NCBI GenBank assembly: GCA_964616175.1
Contig: CAZTUH010000004.1
Span: forward strand, 1-64,000
Length of the DNA: 64,000 nucleotides
Direction: 5' to 3'
Source of the DNA: CAZTUH01 sp964616175
Lineage (GTDB): Bacteria > Pseudomonadota > Gammaproteobacteria > Burkholderiales > Burkholderiaceae_B
Under the pieces are notes generated by a model. That model was not told the DNA's origin, did not search any database, and saw only the letters and a program-made list of their open reading frames with translations. The position numbers and the translations under genes are program-made. This document shows, piece by piece, positions 56,147-64,000 of this stretch. How positions within the stretch are numbered: position 1 is the first letter of the stretch; each line of letters opens with the position of its first letter.

Positions 56147-57331
56147 TCAGATATTTAGTATCTTATCTGCAATTAGGTTAGCTGTATCAAGGGAGAGTTG
56201 ATTATGAATGCTTAAGAAATTCTTTTGAATTTTTTTTCTTTTGATTTCGTTGGTTAACATTTCCCAGCTATTGCTAGCAATGTTTTCTGGAGTGGCATCA
56301 CTTTGCAATAATTCTGGAACAATAAAATCTTTTGCTAAGATATTAGGTAGACCGATCCAAGGCATATATGGATGCTTCTGGTTGGATTTCCAAGCCATAA
56401 ACCGATGCATCCAAGGGGATAATATATAAGAAATTACCATAGGTTTCTTGTATAGAGCGGCTTCCAATGTTGCTGTTCCACTAGCAGTTAGAACTGCATT
56501 ACTTGCTTGTATTACAGTCCAAGAGATAGGTTGATTTTTTATATCGTGCTGATTTTTTTCAAAATATTTCTGGGTAAAAATCTTTAACCTCGGTACTGGA
56601 ATTTTTTTCAAAATTTTCTCAAATTCTATAGAACGAATTTCATTTGCCATTGGAACAATAAATTGTAGATCAGGATCCATCTGACTAAGCAATTGAGCTG
56701 CCTTTAAAAAAGGAGGGCTTAACAGCTTTATTTCTGAGGATCGGCTACCTGGAAGAATTGCAAGAGTTCGAACGTTTTTATCCAGGGATAGTAATTCTCT
56801 TGACTTTTCCTGATCAGGTTTTATTGGAATAAGATTAGCTAATGGATGACCAACATAAGAAACAGGGATTTCTTCTTGTATGTAAATTCTTTCTTCGAAT
56901 GGAAATAAAACAAAGATATGAGAAACAGATTCTTTAATCTTCTGAATGCGATCATACCTCCAAGCCCAAATGGAAGGACTAACAAAATGAAAAGTTGGCA
57001 CTCCCAATCTTTTGATTTGCTTTTCTAATGGTAAATTAAAATCTGGAGCATCTATCCCAATAAATAGTGATGGAGGTTTTTTAAGCCAATATTTTTTAAG
57101 ATTATTATAAATATGCAATAAGTAAGGCAACCGCTTGATTGAATCTATATAGCCAAATGTTGATAAGGCGTTCATAGAATAAAAAGATTCAAAACCCATT
57201 GATTCCATTCTAGGTCCACCGATTCCCATGCATCGAGAATCTGTTTGTCTCTTTAAAATAACTTTAATCAACTGACTTGCTAGAAAATCACTAGATGGTT
57301 CTCCAGCTATCATTCCTATTCTAGAACTCAT
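56147..57331 (-). CDS. lpxB: Lipid A disaccharide synthase
   Basis: Glycosyltransferase joining UDP-2,3-diacylglucosamine and lipid X. 394 residues, starting RIGMIAGEPSSDFLASQLI, with FIGIDAPDFNLPLEKQIKRLG, FHFVSPSIWAWR, LAILPGSRSSEIKLL and the C-terminal SGTATLEAALYKKPMVISY. Its ATG overlaps the lpxA stop by four bases. Last intact gene of the operon; the rnhB remnant follows. Confidence 0.96.
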   Translation of the reverse strand: MSSRIGMIAGEPSSDFLASQLIKVILKRQTDSRCMGIGGPRMESMGFESFYSMNALSTFGYIDSIKRLPYLLHIYNNLKKYWLKKPPSLFIGIDAPDFNLPLEKQIKRLGVPTFHFVSPSIWAWRYDRIQKIKESVSHIFVLFPFEERIYIQEEIPVSYVGHPLANLIPIKPDQEKSRELLSLDKNVRTLAILPGSRSSEIKLLSPPFLKAAQLLSQMDPDLQFIVPMANEIRSIEFEKILKKIPVPRLKIFTQKYFEKNQHDIKNQPISWTVIQASNAVLTASGTATLEAALYKKPMVISYILSPWMHRFMAWKSNQKHPYMPWIGLPNILAKDFIVPELLQSDATPENIASNSWEMLTNEIKRKKIQKNFLSIHNQLSLDTANLIADKILNI

Positions 57332-58122
57332 GGTCGTATAATACCCCGATTTGAATTTTCTAGAAATTCTAGCATTACTTGAATATATGGAGCCGATTCT
57401 GGATCAGAATTTTTGAACCTTTGCAATTCAACACATGCTTTTTCAAGGGACAATCCATTTCTATAAATTATTTTATACGCAATTCGAATTGCATATATCG
57501 CAGCTGTCGAAAATCCTCTTCGACGAAGACCCTCGATATTGATTCCAACAGGTCGACATGGATTTCCTGCACACAGAATAAATGGAGGGGCATCTTGCAT
57601 TAATGAACTATTTCCTCCAGTCATACTATGCTTACCAATCTTTGAAAATTGATGAACCCCTGTTAAACCTCCAGCGATCGCCCAATCTCCAACATGAACA
57701 TGCCCACCTAATTGAACAGAATTAGCTAAAATAACATTGTTTCCTATTTGACAATCATGAGCTATATGAACATAAGCCATAATCCAGTTATCACTTCCAA
57801 CTGAAGTAAGACCATGATCTTGAATTGTTCCTGTATTAAATGTTGAGAATTCACGAACAGTATTTCTATCCCCTATAACAAGATTTGTTACTTCCCCATT
57901 ATATTTCTTATCCTGTGGAACACCACCAATGGAACAAAATCGATAAAAAACATTACTCTGACCAATTGTAGTGTTTCCATCAATTACACAATGTGGTCCT
58001 ATTTTTGTCCCTGAATCGATTTTTACTCCTGAACCAATTATACTATATGGTCCTATTGTGACAGAACTATCAATCTGAGCTCTAGAATCTACAATAGCAG
58101 TATGATGAATCTTCTCGGACAT
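57328..58122 (-). CDS. lpxA: UDP-N-acetylglucosamine O-acyltransferase
   Basis: First step of lipid A synthesis, acylating UDP-GlcNAc at O3. 264 residues, left-handed beta-helix of hexapeptide repeats (such as IDSSVTIGPYSIIGSGVKIDSG), the catalytic-region string YVHIAHDCQIGNNVILAN with the base histidine, and a C-terminal helical domain. Overlaps fabZ by one base and lpxB by four bases. Confidence 0.96.
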   Translation of the reverse strand: MSEKIHHTAIVDSRAQIDSSVTIGPYSIIGSGVKIDSGTKIGPHCVIDGNTTIGQSNVFYRFCSIGGVPQDKKYNGEVTNLVIGDRNTVREFSTFNTGTIQDHGLTSVGSDNWIMAYVHIAHDCQIGNNVILANSVQLGGHVHVGDWAIAGGLTGVHQFSKIGKHSMTGGNSSLMQDAPPFILCAGNPCRPVGINIEGLRRRGFSTAAIYAIRIAYKIIYRNGLSLEKACVELQRFKNSDPESAPYIQVMLEFLENSNRGIIRP

Positions 58123-58577
58123 TATTTTTCTAAGTCACGAATAGCACACATCAATTTTGCCTCAGCTACTATTTGATTAAAAACTAATGCACATGCTTTA
58201 TATCTACAAATAGAACGCCCTAAACGTTCTGCTTCCACTTCGAGACGTAATTGATCTCCAGGGACTACAGGCTTTCGAAATCGTGCGCCATCTACACCAG
58301 CTAAATAATAAGCAATTCTTTCTCTATCTTTCTTTAAATCGGAATGATTTTCGTCAAAAGAAAGTAAAGCCGCTGCTTGTGCCATAGCTTCTATTATTAA
58401 TACTCCTGGCATTACAGATACGTGTGGAAAATGTCCTGTAAAGAAAGGTTCATTAATCGAGACATTTTTAATAGCAATGACAAATTTCCCAGGAACTATG
58501 TCCAACACACGATCTATCAAAAGCATTGGATATCGATGTGGAATTCGCAATTTGATTTGATTTGCATTTAGTTCCAT
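58122..58577 (-). CDS. fabZ: 3-hydroxyacyl-ACP dehydratase
   Basis: Hot-dog-fold enzyme dehydrating 3-hydroxyacyl-ACP in fatty-acid synthesis. About 151 residues. The string [16 protein letters not shown], the catalytic histidine in [12 protein letters not shown] and glutamate in [12 protein letters not shown] are present. An ATG nine bases upstream is also in frame, but GGAAA fits better with ATG 58577. It competes with LpxA for the same substrate pool, and the genes are adjacent as usual. Confidence 0.96.
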   Translation of the reverse strand: MELNANQIKLRIPHRYPMLLIDRVLDIVPGKFVIAIKNVSINEPFFTGHFPHVSVMPGVLIIEAMAQAAALLSFDENHSDLKKDRERIAYYLAGVDGARFRKPVVPGDQLRLEVEAERLGRSICRYKACALVFNQIVAEAKLMCAIRDLEK

Positions 58578-58623
58578 ATTGTGCATTTTCCAGACTTATG
58601 CATAGAAATTTAATCCTATCTTT

Positions 58624-59727
58624 TTATTTATTCTTTTCCAAAACACGCAAACGACGATTCAATTGGGATAACTTTAAAAGAACTGATGTATTATTTTTCC
58701 AGGAAAAATGTTCCGATCCAGGATAAACACCAGTATATCTTCCAGGTTTCAGTATATTCGAGATTACTGCTGTACCACCAGAAATATGCACATTATCAAC
58801 TAAGATTAGATGCCCAGATATCATAGCAGCTCCAGCAATTGTACAGTATGCACCAATAACAGTAGAGCCTGCAATGCCAACGCAAGCAGCTATGGCTGTA
58901 TGTTTTCCTACGCGCACATTATGCCCTATCATAATCTGATTATCCAGTTTTACACCATTATCAATGATAGTATTCTCAAGAGATCCTCTGTCTATTGTTG
59001 TATTTGCTCCGATTTCAACATCACTACCAATTGACACACTTCCAAAATGGGGAATCTTCTCCCAAAAAGTTTCATGATCAAGGAAATTCGGATTTGAAAC
59101 GTATCCAAACCCATCAGAACCAAGAATCACTCCACTATGCATAATAACTCGAGAACCTGTAGTAACTCCTTTATATAGAGTAACTCTAGGATATAAATAA
59201 CAATCAGTTCCTAGCTGAGAATCCTCACCAATTATACATGCTGAATTTAGAATGCATCCCTTACCAATTTTTGCTCCAGGGCCTATGATGCATTGAGGAG
59301 CAATATATACACCTGGATCAATATTAGCAGTTGGATCAATAATAGATGAAGGATGTATGTTGGCAGATTCTTTAAAACTGGATATGTTATGAAACCATTG
59401 AGCTAATCTAGCATAAAGTAGGTAAGGTTGATCACATGCTATCCATGAATACTCTGGAGGAGGATTTTGAATAGATAAATCTTTCGCTATTTTTTTTGGG
59501 ACGATTACAGCTCCAGCTTTTGTTGCAGATAGATATTTTCTATACTTAAGATTGCTTAAAAAGCTAACATCCTCTTTCAAAGCTTCCGCTAGACTAGCAA
59601 GTCCTCGTATTTTTGGTAGAGCTCTAAACGGTGGAGATTGTATTTGACATTCTATTCCTTCTGTATTTGCAGAAAAAAGTAAATCATCAAGCCGAATTGA
59701 TTGATCTGATTTTAATAAAATTGGCAT
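58624..59727 (-). CDS. lpxD: UDP-3-O-acylglucosamine N-acyltransferase
   Basis: Third step of lipid A synthesis, adding the N-linked acyl chain. 367 residues: N-terminal uridine-binding domain (about residues 1-110), a hexapeptide-repeat beta-helix (for example IDPTANIDPGVYIAPQCIIG), the GSDGFGYV loop, and catalytic-region histidines (DNQIMIGHNVRVG). C-terminal helix ends LNRRLRVLEKN. Follows skp by 11 bases. Confidence 0.96.
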   Translation of the reverse strand: MPILLKSDQSIRLDDLLFSANTEGIECQIQSPPFRALPKIRGLASLAEALKEDVSFLSNLKYRKYLSATKAGAVIVPKKIAKDLSIQNPPPEYSWIACDQPYLLYARLAQWFHNISSFKESANIHPSSIIDPTANIDPGVYIAPQCIIGPGAKIGKGCILNSACIIGEDSQLGTDCYLYPRVTLYKGVTTGSRVIMHSGVILGSDGFGYVSNPNFLDHETFWEKIPHFGSVSIGSDVEIGANTTIDRGSLENTIIDNGVKLDNQIMIGHNVRVGKHTAIAACVGIAGSTVIGAYCTIAGAAMISGHLILVDNVHISGGTAVISNILKPGRYTGVYPGSEHFSWKNNTSVLLKLSQLNRRLRVLEKNK

Positions 59728-59738
59728 AATAGCAATAA

Positions 59739-60281
59739 TTATTCTAAATTTTTCATTACTTCATCAGTGATATCAATTTTTGGACTAACTGTTACAGCTT
59801 CTTGAATTATAAGATCAAAATTTCCCTTTTCCGCAATATTCCTAATGCACTCATTTACCTTTTCTATAACTAGGGAAAGCTCTTCATTTCGCCTTCGATT
59901 AAAATCTTCCTCAAATTCTCGCTGTTTTCTCTGCAGTTTATTACTACAATTATCCAATGTTCGTTGTTTCTCAAATCTAGTTTTCTCAGACATTATTGGA
60001 TTGTCTTTTTCAAAGAGCCTGATTTGATCATTCCAATCATCATTCAGTTTTTGCAACTCTTCTTCTTGGTCTTTGAACTCTTTTTCAAGTTTAGCCTGAG
60101 CTTTCTTTGCAGGAATCGATTCTCGAAAAATACGCTCTGTATTTACAAAACCAATTTTTAAGTTTTCAGCATTTGCAGAATGGAAAATGCAAATAAGGTT
60201 AAGAACAATAAGAAGTTTGAGATATTTCTTAAAATTAAACCAGCAATAGAAGAAAATTAGGTATTTATTGATCGTTCTCAT
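59739..60281 (-). CDS. skp: Periplasmic chaperone Skp (OmpH)
   Basis: Trimeric chaperone that holds unfolded outer-membrane proteins in the periplasm. 180 residues: a long N-terminal hydrophobic signal (through LLIVLNLICIFHSANA) and then KIGFVNTERIFRESIPAKKAQAKLEKEF, with the charged coiled-coil arms that follow. The signal is unusually long; the true start may lie a few residues further in. Located between bamA and lpxD, its regular position. Confidence 0.93.
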   Translation of the reverse strand: MRTINKYLIFFYCWFNFKKYLKLLIVLNLICIFHSANAENLKIGFVNTERIFRESIPAKKAQAKLEKEFKDQEEELQKLNDDWNDQIRLFEKDNPIMSEKTRFEKQRTLDNCSNKLQRKQREFEEDFNRRRNEELSLVIEKVNECIRNIAEKGNFDLIIQEAVTVSPKIDITDEVMKNLE

Positions 60282-60359
60282 TATCTAAGCATTATTTTAT
60301 TTGAATTAATCAGGCTTTTCTTTTACATATGTCAAAAAAAATATTTCAATCTGTAATTT

Positions 60360-62699
60360 TTAAAAGTTTGTACCAACTTGAAATTGAAAATTTTGAATTT
60401 TGTCTCCTTCTTTTTTGTTAATTGGTATTCCATAAGAAAGTTGAATTGGACCAAACAGAGATTGATAATAAAAACCAATACCGGTGGAAAATCTCCAACC
60501 AAAAGAACCTAAATTTTCTTGTTTATCTGAAATAGTTGATAAAGTTCTAAGAATGTTTTTTTCGTAAATGCGCCCTGCATCTAAAAACAAAAAGCATCGA
60601 AGATTTTCTTTCTGATTTTCAATCATGGGAAGAGTAATCTGGATATTAGCAATTATACGACTGTTTCCACCAAGATAGTTTCCACTTTTTGGATCTTTTG
60701 GACCAAGAGATCTTTCATCATAACAACGAACGGTACTTATTCCTCCCGCAAAAAAATTCTTAATGATTGGATAGGTTTTTCTGCTATAGCTAGCTCCATA
60801 ATCAGCTAAAACGTTTAGCATCAAGATCGAGGTTTTTTGAAATTTAAAATAATGTTGATAATTCGCTGTGATGGTATAATACTGCAAGTCCAAAGTTGAA
60901 ATATTTGCTTTTAAATTGCTGAAAAAACCTTTAGTTGGCATCGAAGTATTATCACGTTTGTCTATTATCCAAGCAAAGTTAGTGGAAATACTATTTGTTA
61001 AGTTTCCATGCTCATTCACGAATTTATGATAACTCAAAGGTGCATTCTCGTTCGGAGAAATCCTACTCTGTTCAAATACATTTCCTAGATATATTTTTCT
61101 ATTCTCAGAAATTGGAATACCAAGGTTCATTGCTATTGATTTAGATCTCAAACGAAAATGTTCACTTGTTTTATTCCATGGATCAGATAGCTTATATTTA
61201 GTTAAGAAGGAAAAACTAGCATTACTTTGAATAAAATCAGGATCTATATAGGAGAAAAGGAATGTTCTGTTTTTTCTTCCAGTATTAAGATCAAGATTTA
61301 GAGATTTTCCACTGCCAAATATGTTTTCCTCGTTTATAGTAGTCGAAAGAACCATCTTCTCACAAGATCCATATCCAATGCCCAAATTAACAAACCCAGT
61401 TGGTTTTTCCTTTACTAAAAAATTTATACTGACTCTATCTAGAATGTTAGGTACAGCTTCTGTGTTAATTTTGACATCACTAAAAAAACCTAACTTTGCA
61501 ATTTTCTTGTAAGAAAATTCGATATCTTCCAAATTATACCAAGAAGATTCTTTTTGGCGTATTTCTTTTCGTATTACAGAATCATAAGTTCTATAATTTC
61601 CATTAATATTTACTTTTTCAACATAGATTCTATTTCCTGGATTTACATGAAAAGTGATATCAGTTTCAAATAAGGTCCGATCTATGATTCTTGAAACATC
61701 AACATCTGCAAATGCATATCCTATCTTTCCTAGAAAAAATTTGATATCTTCAAGAGATTGATTAACCCTTCTTGCATCAAAAGTATCTCCCGGATTTACA
61801 CTGATCAATTTTCGAATTTCCTCAATGTTTAAATCAGCTATAGCTATATTTCCTACAATATCTATACTTCGTATCTTATATATTTTCCCTTCATTTATAT
61901 TTATAGTAAGTTTTACTTTTTTAAGATCTGAAGAAAAAAGAATATGGGGATTTGAAATATATTCCAAATATCCTTGGTTGAGATAATGAGAGCGCAAATG
62001 CTCAATGTCTTCTTGGAACTTTTCTGGAGAGTATTTATTGCATTTTGATGAAAAGTTAAGAAAATTGGACGCTTTAAGCTGAAGTAATTGAAGCAATTTC
62101 TTCTCTTGAAAGTTTTTACAACCTAAGATTTTTATTTGGACAATTCTAGGAAAATTTAGTTTTTCTTCAAAAAAAGAGATCTCCAAACAGTTTTTTCCTA
62201 TAAAATGTTCAGAAGAATTAATCTTAACATTAAAATCTCCAGTTCTAGTGCATTCATCTTTGATGATATCTTTTGCTTGTTTTAATTTAATTTTGTTAAA
62301 TATCTCACCTTCCATGAAATCGATTTCTTTTAACAAATTTCTAATATCTGGAGATTTCAGTTTTTTTACTTTGCTAAGATCAATTGATGAAATAATTGGA
62401 TTTTCTTGCACTGAAATAATTACCTGATTTTTTCTTGTTTTTTTGATTTCAATAAATTTAAAAAAACCTGTACTGTAGAGAACATGAATTCCATTTTTGG
62501 CGTTTTCTTCAGAAAAAAGCTTTCCAATTTCTGCAGGAAAATTGGATAGTATTTCTTTTTCTGGAACGTGGAAAGTTCCATCAATTCGGATATCTTCTAC
62601 AATAAATGGAGAGAATGCAAATACTCGATCTTGATAAAAAAACAGTAAAGCAAAAGTTACTAGTATGATTTTTTGGAATTTATGTCTAAACCATGACAT
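60360..62699 (-). CDS. bamA: Outer-membrane protein assembly factor BamA
   Basis: Essential barrel that inserts beta-barrel proteins in the outer membrane. 779 residues: signal peptide (to about residue 28, ending VFAF), five POTRA domains (about residues 30-440; POTRA 1 starts VEDIRIDGTFHVPE), then a 16-strand barrel with the GGISTVRCYDERSLGPKD region (L6 motif) and the typical terminal phenylalanine (QVGTNF). The conserved VRGY/F motif of the L6 loop reads VRCYDERS. Order rseP-bamA-skp is standard. Confidence 0.95.
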   Translation of the reverse strand: MSWFRHKFQKIILVTFALLFFYQDRVFAFSPFIVEDIRIDGTFHVPEKEILSNFPAEIGKLFSEENAKNGIHVLYSTGFFKFIEIKKTRKNQVIISVQENPIISSIDLSKVKKLKSPDIRNLLKEIDFMEGEIFNKIKLKQAKDIIKDECTRTGDFNVKINSSEHFIGKNCLEISFFEEKLNFPRIVQIKILGCKNFQEKKLLQLLQLKASNFLNFSSKCNKYSPEKFQEDIEHLRSHYLNQGYLEYISNPHILFSSDLKKVKLTININEGKIYKIRSIDIVGNIAIADLNIEEIRKLISVNPGDTFDARRVNQSLEDIKFFLGKIGYAFADVDVSRIIDRTLFETDITFHVNPGNRIYVEKVNINGNYRTYDSVIRKEIRQKESSWYNLEDIEFSYKKIAKLGFFSDVKINTEAVPNILDRVSINFLVKEKPTGFVNLGIGYGSCEKMVLSTTINEENIFGSGKSLNLDLNTGRKNRTFLFSYIDPDFIQSNASFSFLTKYKLSDPWNKTSEHFRLRSKSIAMNLGIPISENRKIYLGNVFEQSRISPNENAPLSYHKFVNEHGNLTNSISTNFAWIIDKRDNTSMPTKGFFSNLKANISTLDLQYYTITANYQHYFKFQKTSILMLNVLADYGASYSRKTYPIIKNFFAGGISTVRCYDERSLGPKDPKSGNYLGGNSRIIANIQITLPMIENQKENLRCFLFLDAGRIYEKNILRTLSTISDKQENLGSFGWRFSTGIGFYYQSLFGPIQLSYGIPINKKEGDKIQNFQFQVGTNF

Positions 62700-62742
62700 C
62701 CCAAAGCCCCTGTGGTTTGAATGTAGAAATCATTTCAGGTAA

Positions 62743-63999
62743 CTATTTCCAAAAATAGCGCAAGAAATCATTAAAAGTTGCTATGCCCATAATTAAAAAT
62801 AGAACAATTAAGCCAAAACTTTGGGCTATAGAGATAAACTTTTTAGAAAGAGGACGTCTTTGCAGGATTTCAACTAGATAATAAAAAAGATAGCCTCCAT
62901 CTAACATGGGAATTGGAAGGAGATTTAATATTCCTAAACTGACATTAAAGAAAACAAGATAAGAAATATAACTATGTAAACCAAGCTGAGCAGTTTTTGC
63001 AGATTGCTTGGCAATTGAAAAAAGTCCTCCAAGATTTCTCCAAGAGCTTATGTGCAAAATCATTTCTTTTAATGTTTTTATATACAATGTAGCTATATTC
63101 CAAATATGTAAGACAGAATCGAAGACTTCATAAAAAATCAGATTATATGGTGTTTTTTTAAATCCATATTTCGGACCTAATTCGATGCCAATAAATCCTA
63201 TGTTTTTTCCATTCAAATGACAGATCCTAGGTTCTAGAAGAAATAAATATAGTTTTCCATCCCGTTCTACTTCAACCTCTAAAAGTTTATTCATATTTTC
63301 TTGAATGATTTTAATAAATGTCTCCGGATCTAAGATTGTTACTGATGATGCAGAAATTATTACATCCCCTTTTTTCAGGCCTGCATTATAAGCCACATCA
63401 TTTTTATTAATAAATAATATCGCAGTCCGAATTTTGAAAAAGGACAATCCGAATTCTTGAGCAATATTTCTTTCAGAGATGAAGTTATATTGTTCAAAGT
63501 CTTTTCTATCTATATAAATTTTCTGATTATTCTTATAAGCAGCCCGTTTTACTAAGACAGTAAAACTTTTTCCTAACGAAAATGCAGTTTTAAGTTCAGA
63601 AAAAGCTTCTGTTGAAGTCCGAACAATTTTTCCATCAACAGATTGAATCCAATCTCCTTTTTGAAAACCTACATTGTAAGCTGCTGAATTACTTGGAATT
63701 TCATCAAGGATTGGAATATTTTGTTCAAAACTAAAAAGACTCAGAATAATTTGTAGAATTATTGCTAAGGAAAAATTGAAGAAGGGACCTGCTAGTACGA
63801 TTAAAAATCTTCGGTATACAGATTGAGAACTGAATGAAGAAAGCAATTCTTTTATTGCATTAGATTGAGGAAACTCTTGCATTTTAACATAACCACCCAG
63901 AGGAAATGCAGAAATTACCCATTCTGTGCCATGCTGATCTACGAATTTTTTTAATACTGGTCCAAACCCTATAGAGAAACGCAGAATTCGAACACCAAA
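62743..63999 (-). CDS. rseP: Site-2 membrane protease RseP, N-terminal part cut by window end
   Basis: Intramembrane zinc protease that cleaves the anti-sigma factor RseA and leftover signal peptides. The frame is open to base 63999; the first part of the protein, with the HExxH motif, is beyond the window. Visible are FGVRILRFSIGFGPVL and ISAFPLGGYVKM, two PDZ domains (about VGFQKGDWIQSVDGKIV and AGLKKGDVIISASSV), and the membrane-embedded third ligand motif NLLPIPMLDGGYLFYYLVEIL. Followed by bamA after 43 bases. Confidence 0.95.
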   Translation of the reverse strand, partial: FGVRILRFSIGFGPVLKKFVDQHGTEWVISAFPLGGYVKMQEFPQSNAIKELLSSFSSQSVYRRFLIVLAGPFFNFSLAIILQIILSLFSFEQNIPILDEIPSNSAAYNVGFQKGDWIQSVDGKIVRTSTEAFSELKTAFSLGKSFTVLVKRAAYKNNQKIYIDRKDFEQYNFISERNIAQEFGLSFFKIRTAILFINKNDVAYNAGLKKGDVIISASSVTILDPETFIKIIQENMNKLLEVEVERDGKLYLFLLEPRICHLNGKNIGFIGIELGPKYGFKKTPYNLIFYEVFDSVLHIWNIATLYIKTLKEMILHISSWRNLGGLFSIAKQSAKTAQLGLHSYISYLVFFNVSLGILNLLPIPMLDGGYLFYYLVEILQRRPLSKKFISIAQSFGLIVLFLIMGIATFNDFLRYFWK

Positions 64000-64000
64000 T

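Overview
The window is a compact, AT-rich stretch (about one third G+C, judged by eye) of a bacterial chromosome. Its gene strings point to a betaproteobacterium of the Burkholderiales, probably Alcaligenaceae-like. These strings are rseP-bamA-skp-lpxD-fabZ-lpxA-lpxB, lolC-lolD-tatD, rpmI-rplT-pheS-pheT, lpxK-trm112-kdsB-adk, nit-tldD-aroG and pntAA-pntAB-pntB. Low G+C, almost no mobile or accessory DNA, short intergenic gaps, shortened proteins and several decaying genes suggest a reduced genome of a host-associated bacterium. The genus cannot be fixed from the sequence alone.

Layout. 1-5 kb: end of pepP, a split lipoate ligase (lplB-lplA), then guaB and guaA. 5-10.6 kb: tatD, lolD and lolC on the minus strand, then a conserved unknown gene and recJ on the plus strand. 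10.6-19.2 kb: nadE and a YbdG-like channel gene (minus), argH (plus), aceF and aceE (minus). 19.2-28 kb: folD and a SCO1-type gene (plus), a small unknown gene, a decayed tRNA-Pro, pheT-pheS-rplT-rpmI (minus), a shortened ubiK, a cold-shock gene with a large palindrome in front, and sodB. 28-37 kb: lpxK, a Trm112-like gene, kdsB, adk, murJ, an orphan fecR-like gene, rpsT, argF and argG. 37-44.8 kb: tRNA-Val, hup, rlmB, rnr, tRNA-Leu, tRNA-Met, a cytochrome c' gene, purB and mnmA. 44.9-55.5 kb: the pnt operon, aroG, tldD, a nitrilase-family gene, pepN and fbp. 55.5-64 kb: an rnhB pseudogene, then the outer-membrane and lipid A operon up to the rseP gene cut by the window end.

How the genes work together. 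The envelope genes cover lipid A acylation and disaccharide formation (lpxA, lpxD, lpxB, lpxK), KDO activation (kdsB), lipid II flipping (murJ), outer-membrane protein assembly (skp, bamA), lipoprotein release (lolCD) and site-2 proteolysis (rseP), so the cell appears to keep a full Gram-negative envelope. Metabolism includes GMP and AMP synthesis, NAD synthesis, one-carbon metabolism, the last three steps of arginine synthesis, the first step of the shikimate pathway, pyruvate dehydrogenase with lipoate attachment, gluconeogenic FBPase and a proton-driven transhydrogenase. SodB, SCO1, UbiK and cytochrome c' point to aerobic respiration.

I found no CRISPR array, prophage, insertion sequence, rRNA, toxin cluster or clear secondary-metabolite system. 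The most interesting material is genome decay (tRNA-Pro, rnhB, fecR and ubiK remnants), a bipartite lipoate ligase, and several strong palindromes in regulatory regions. I see no convincing evidence for a wholly new multi-gene system.
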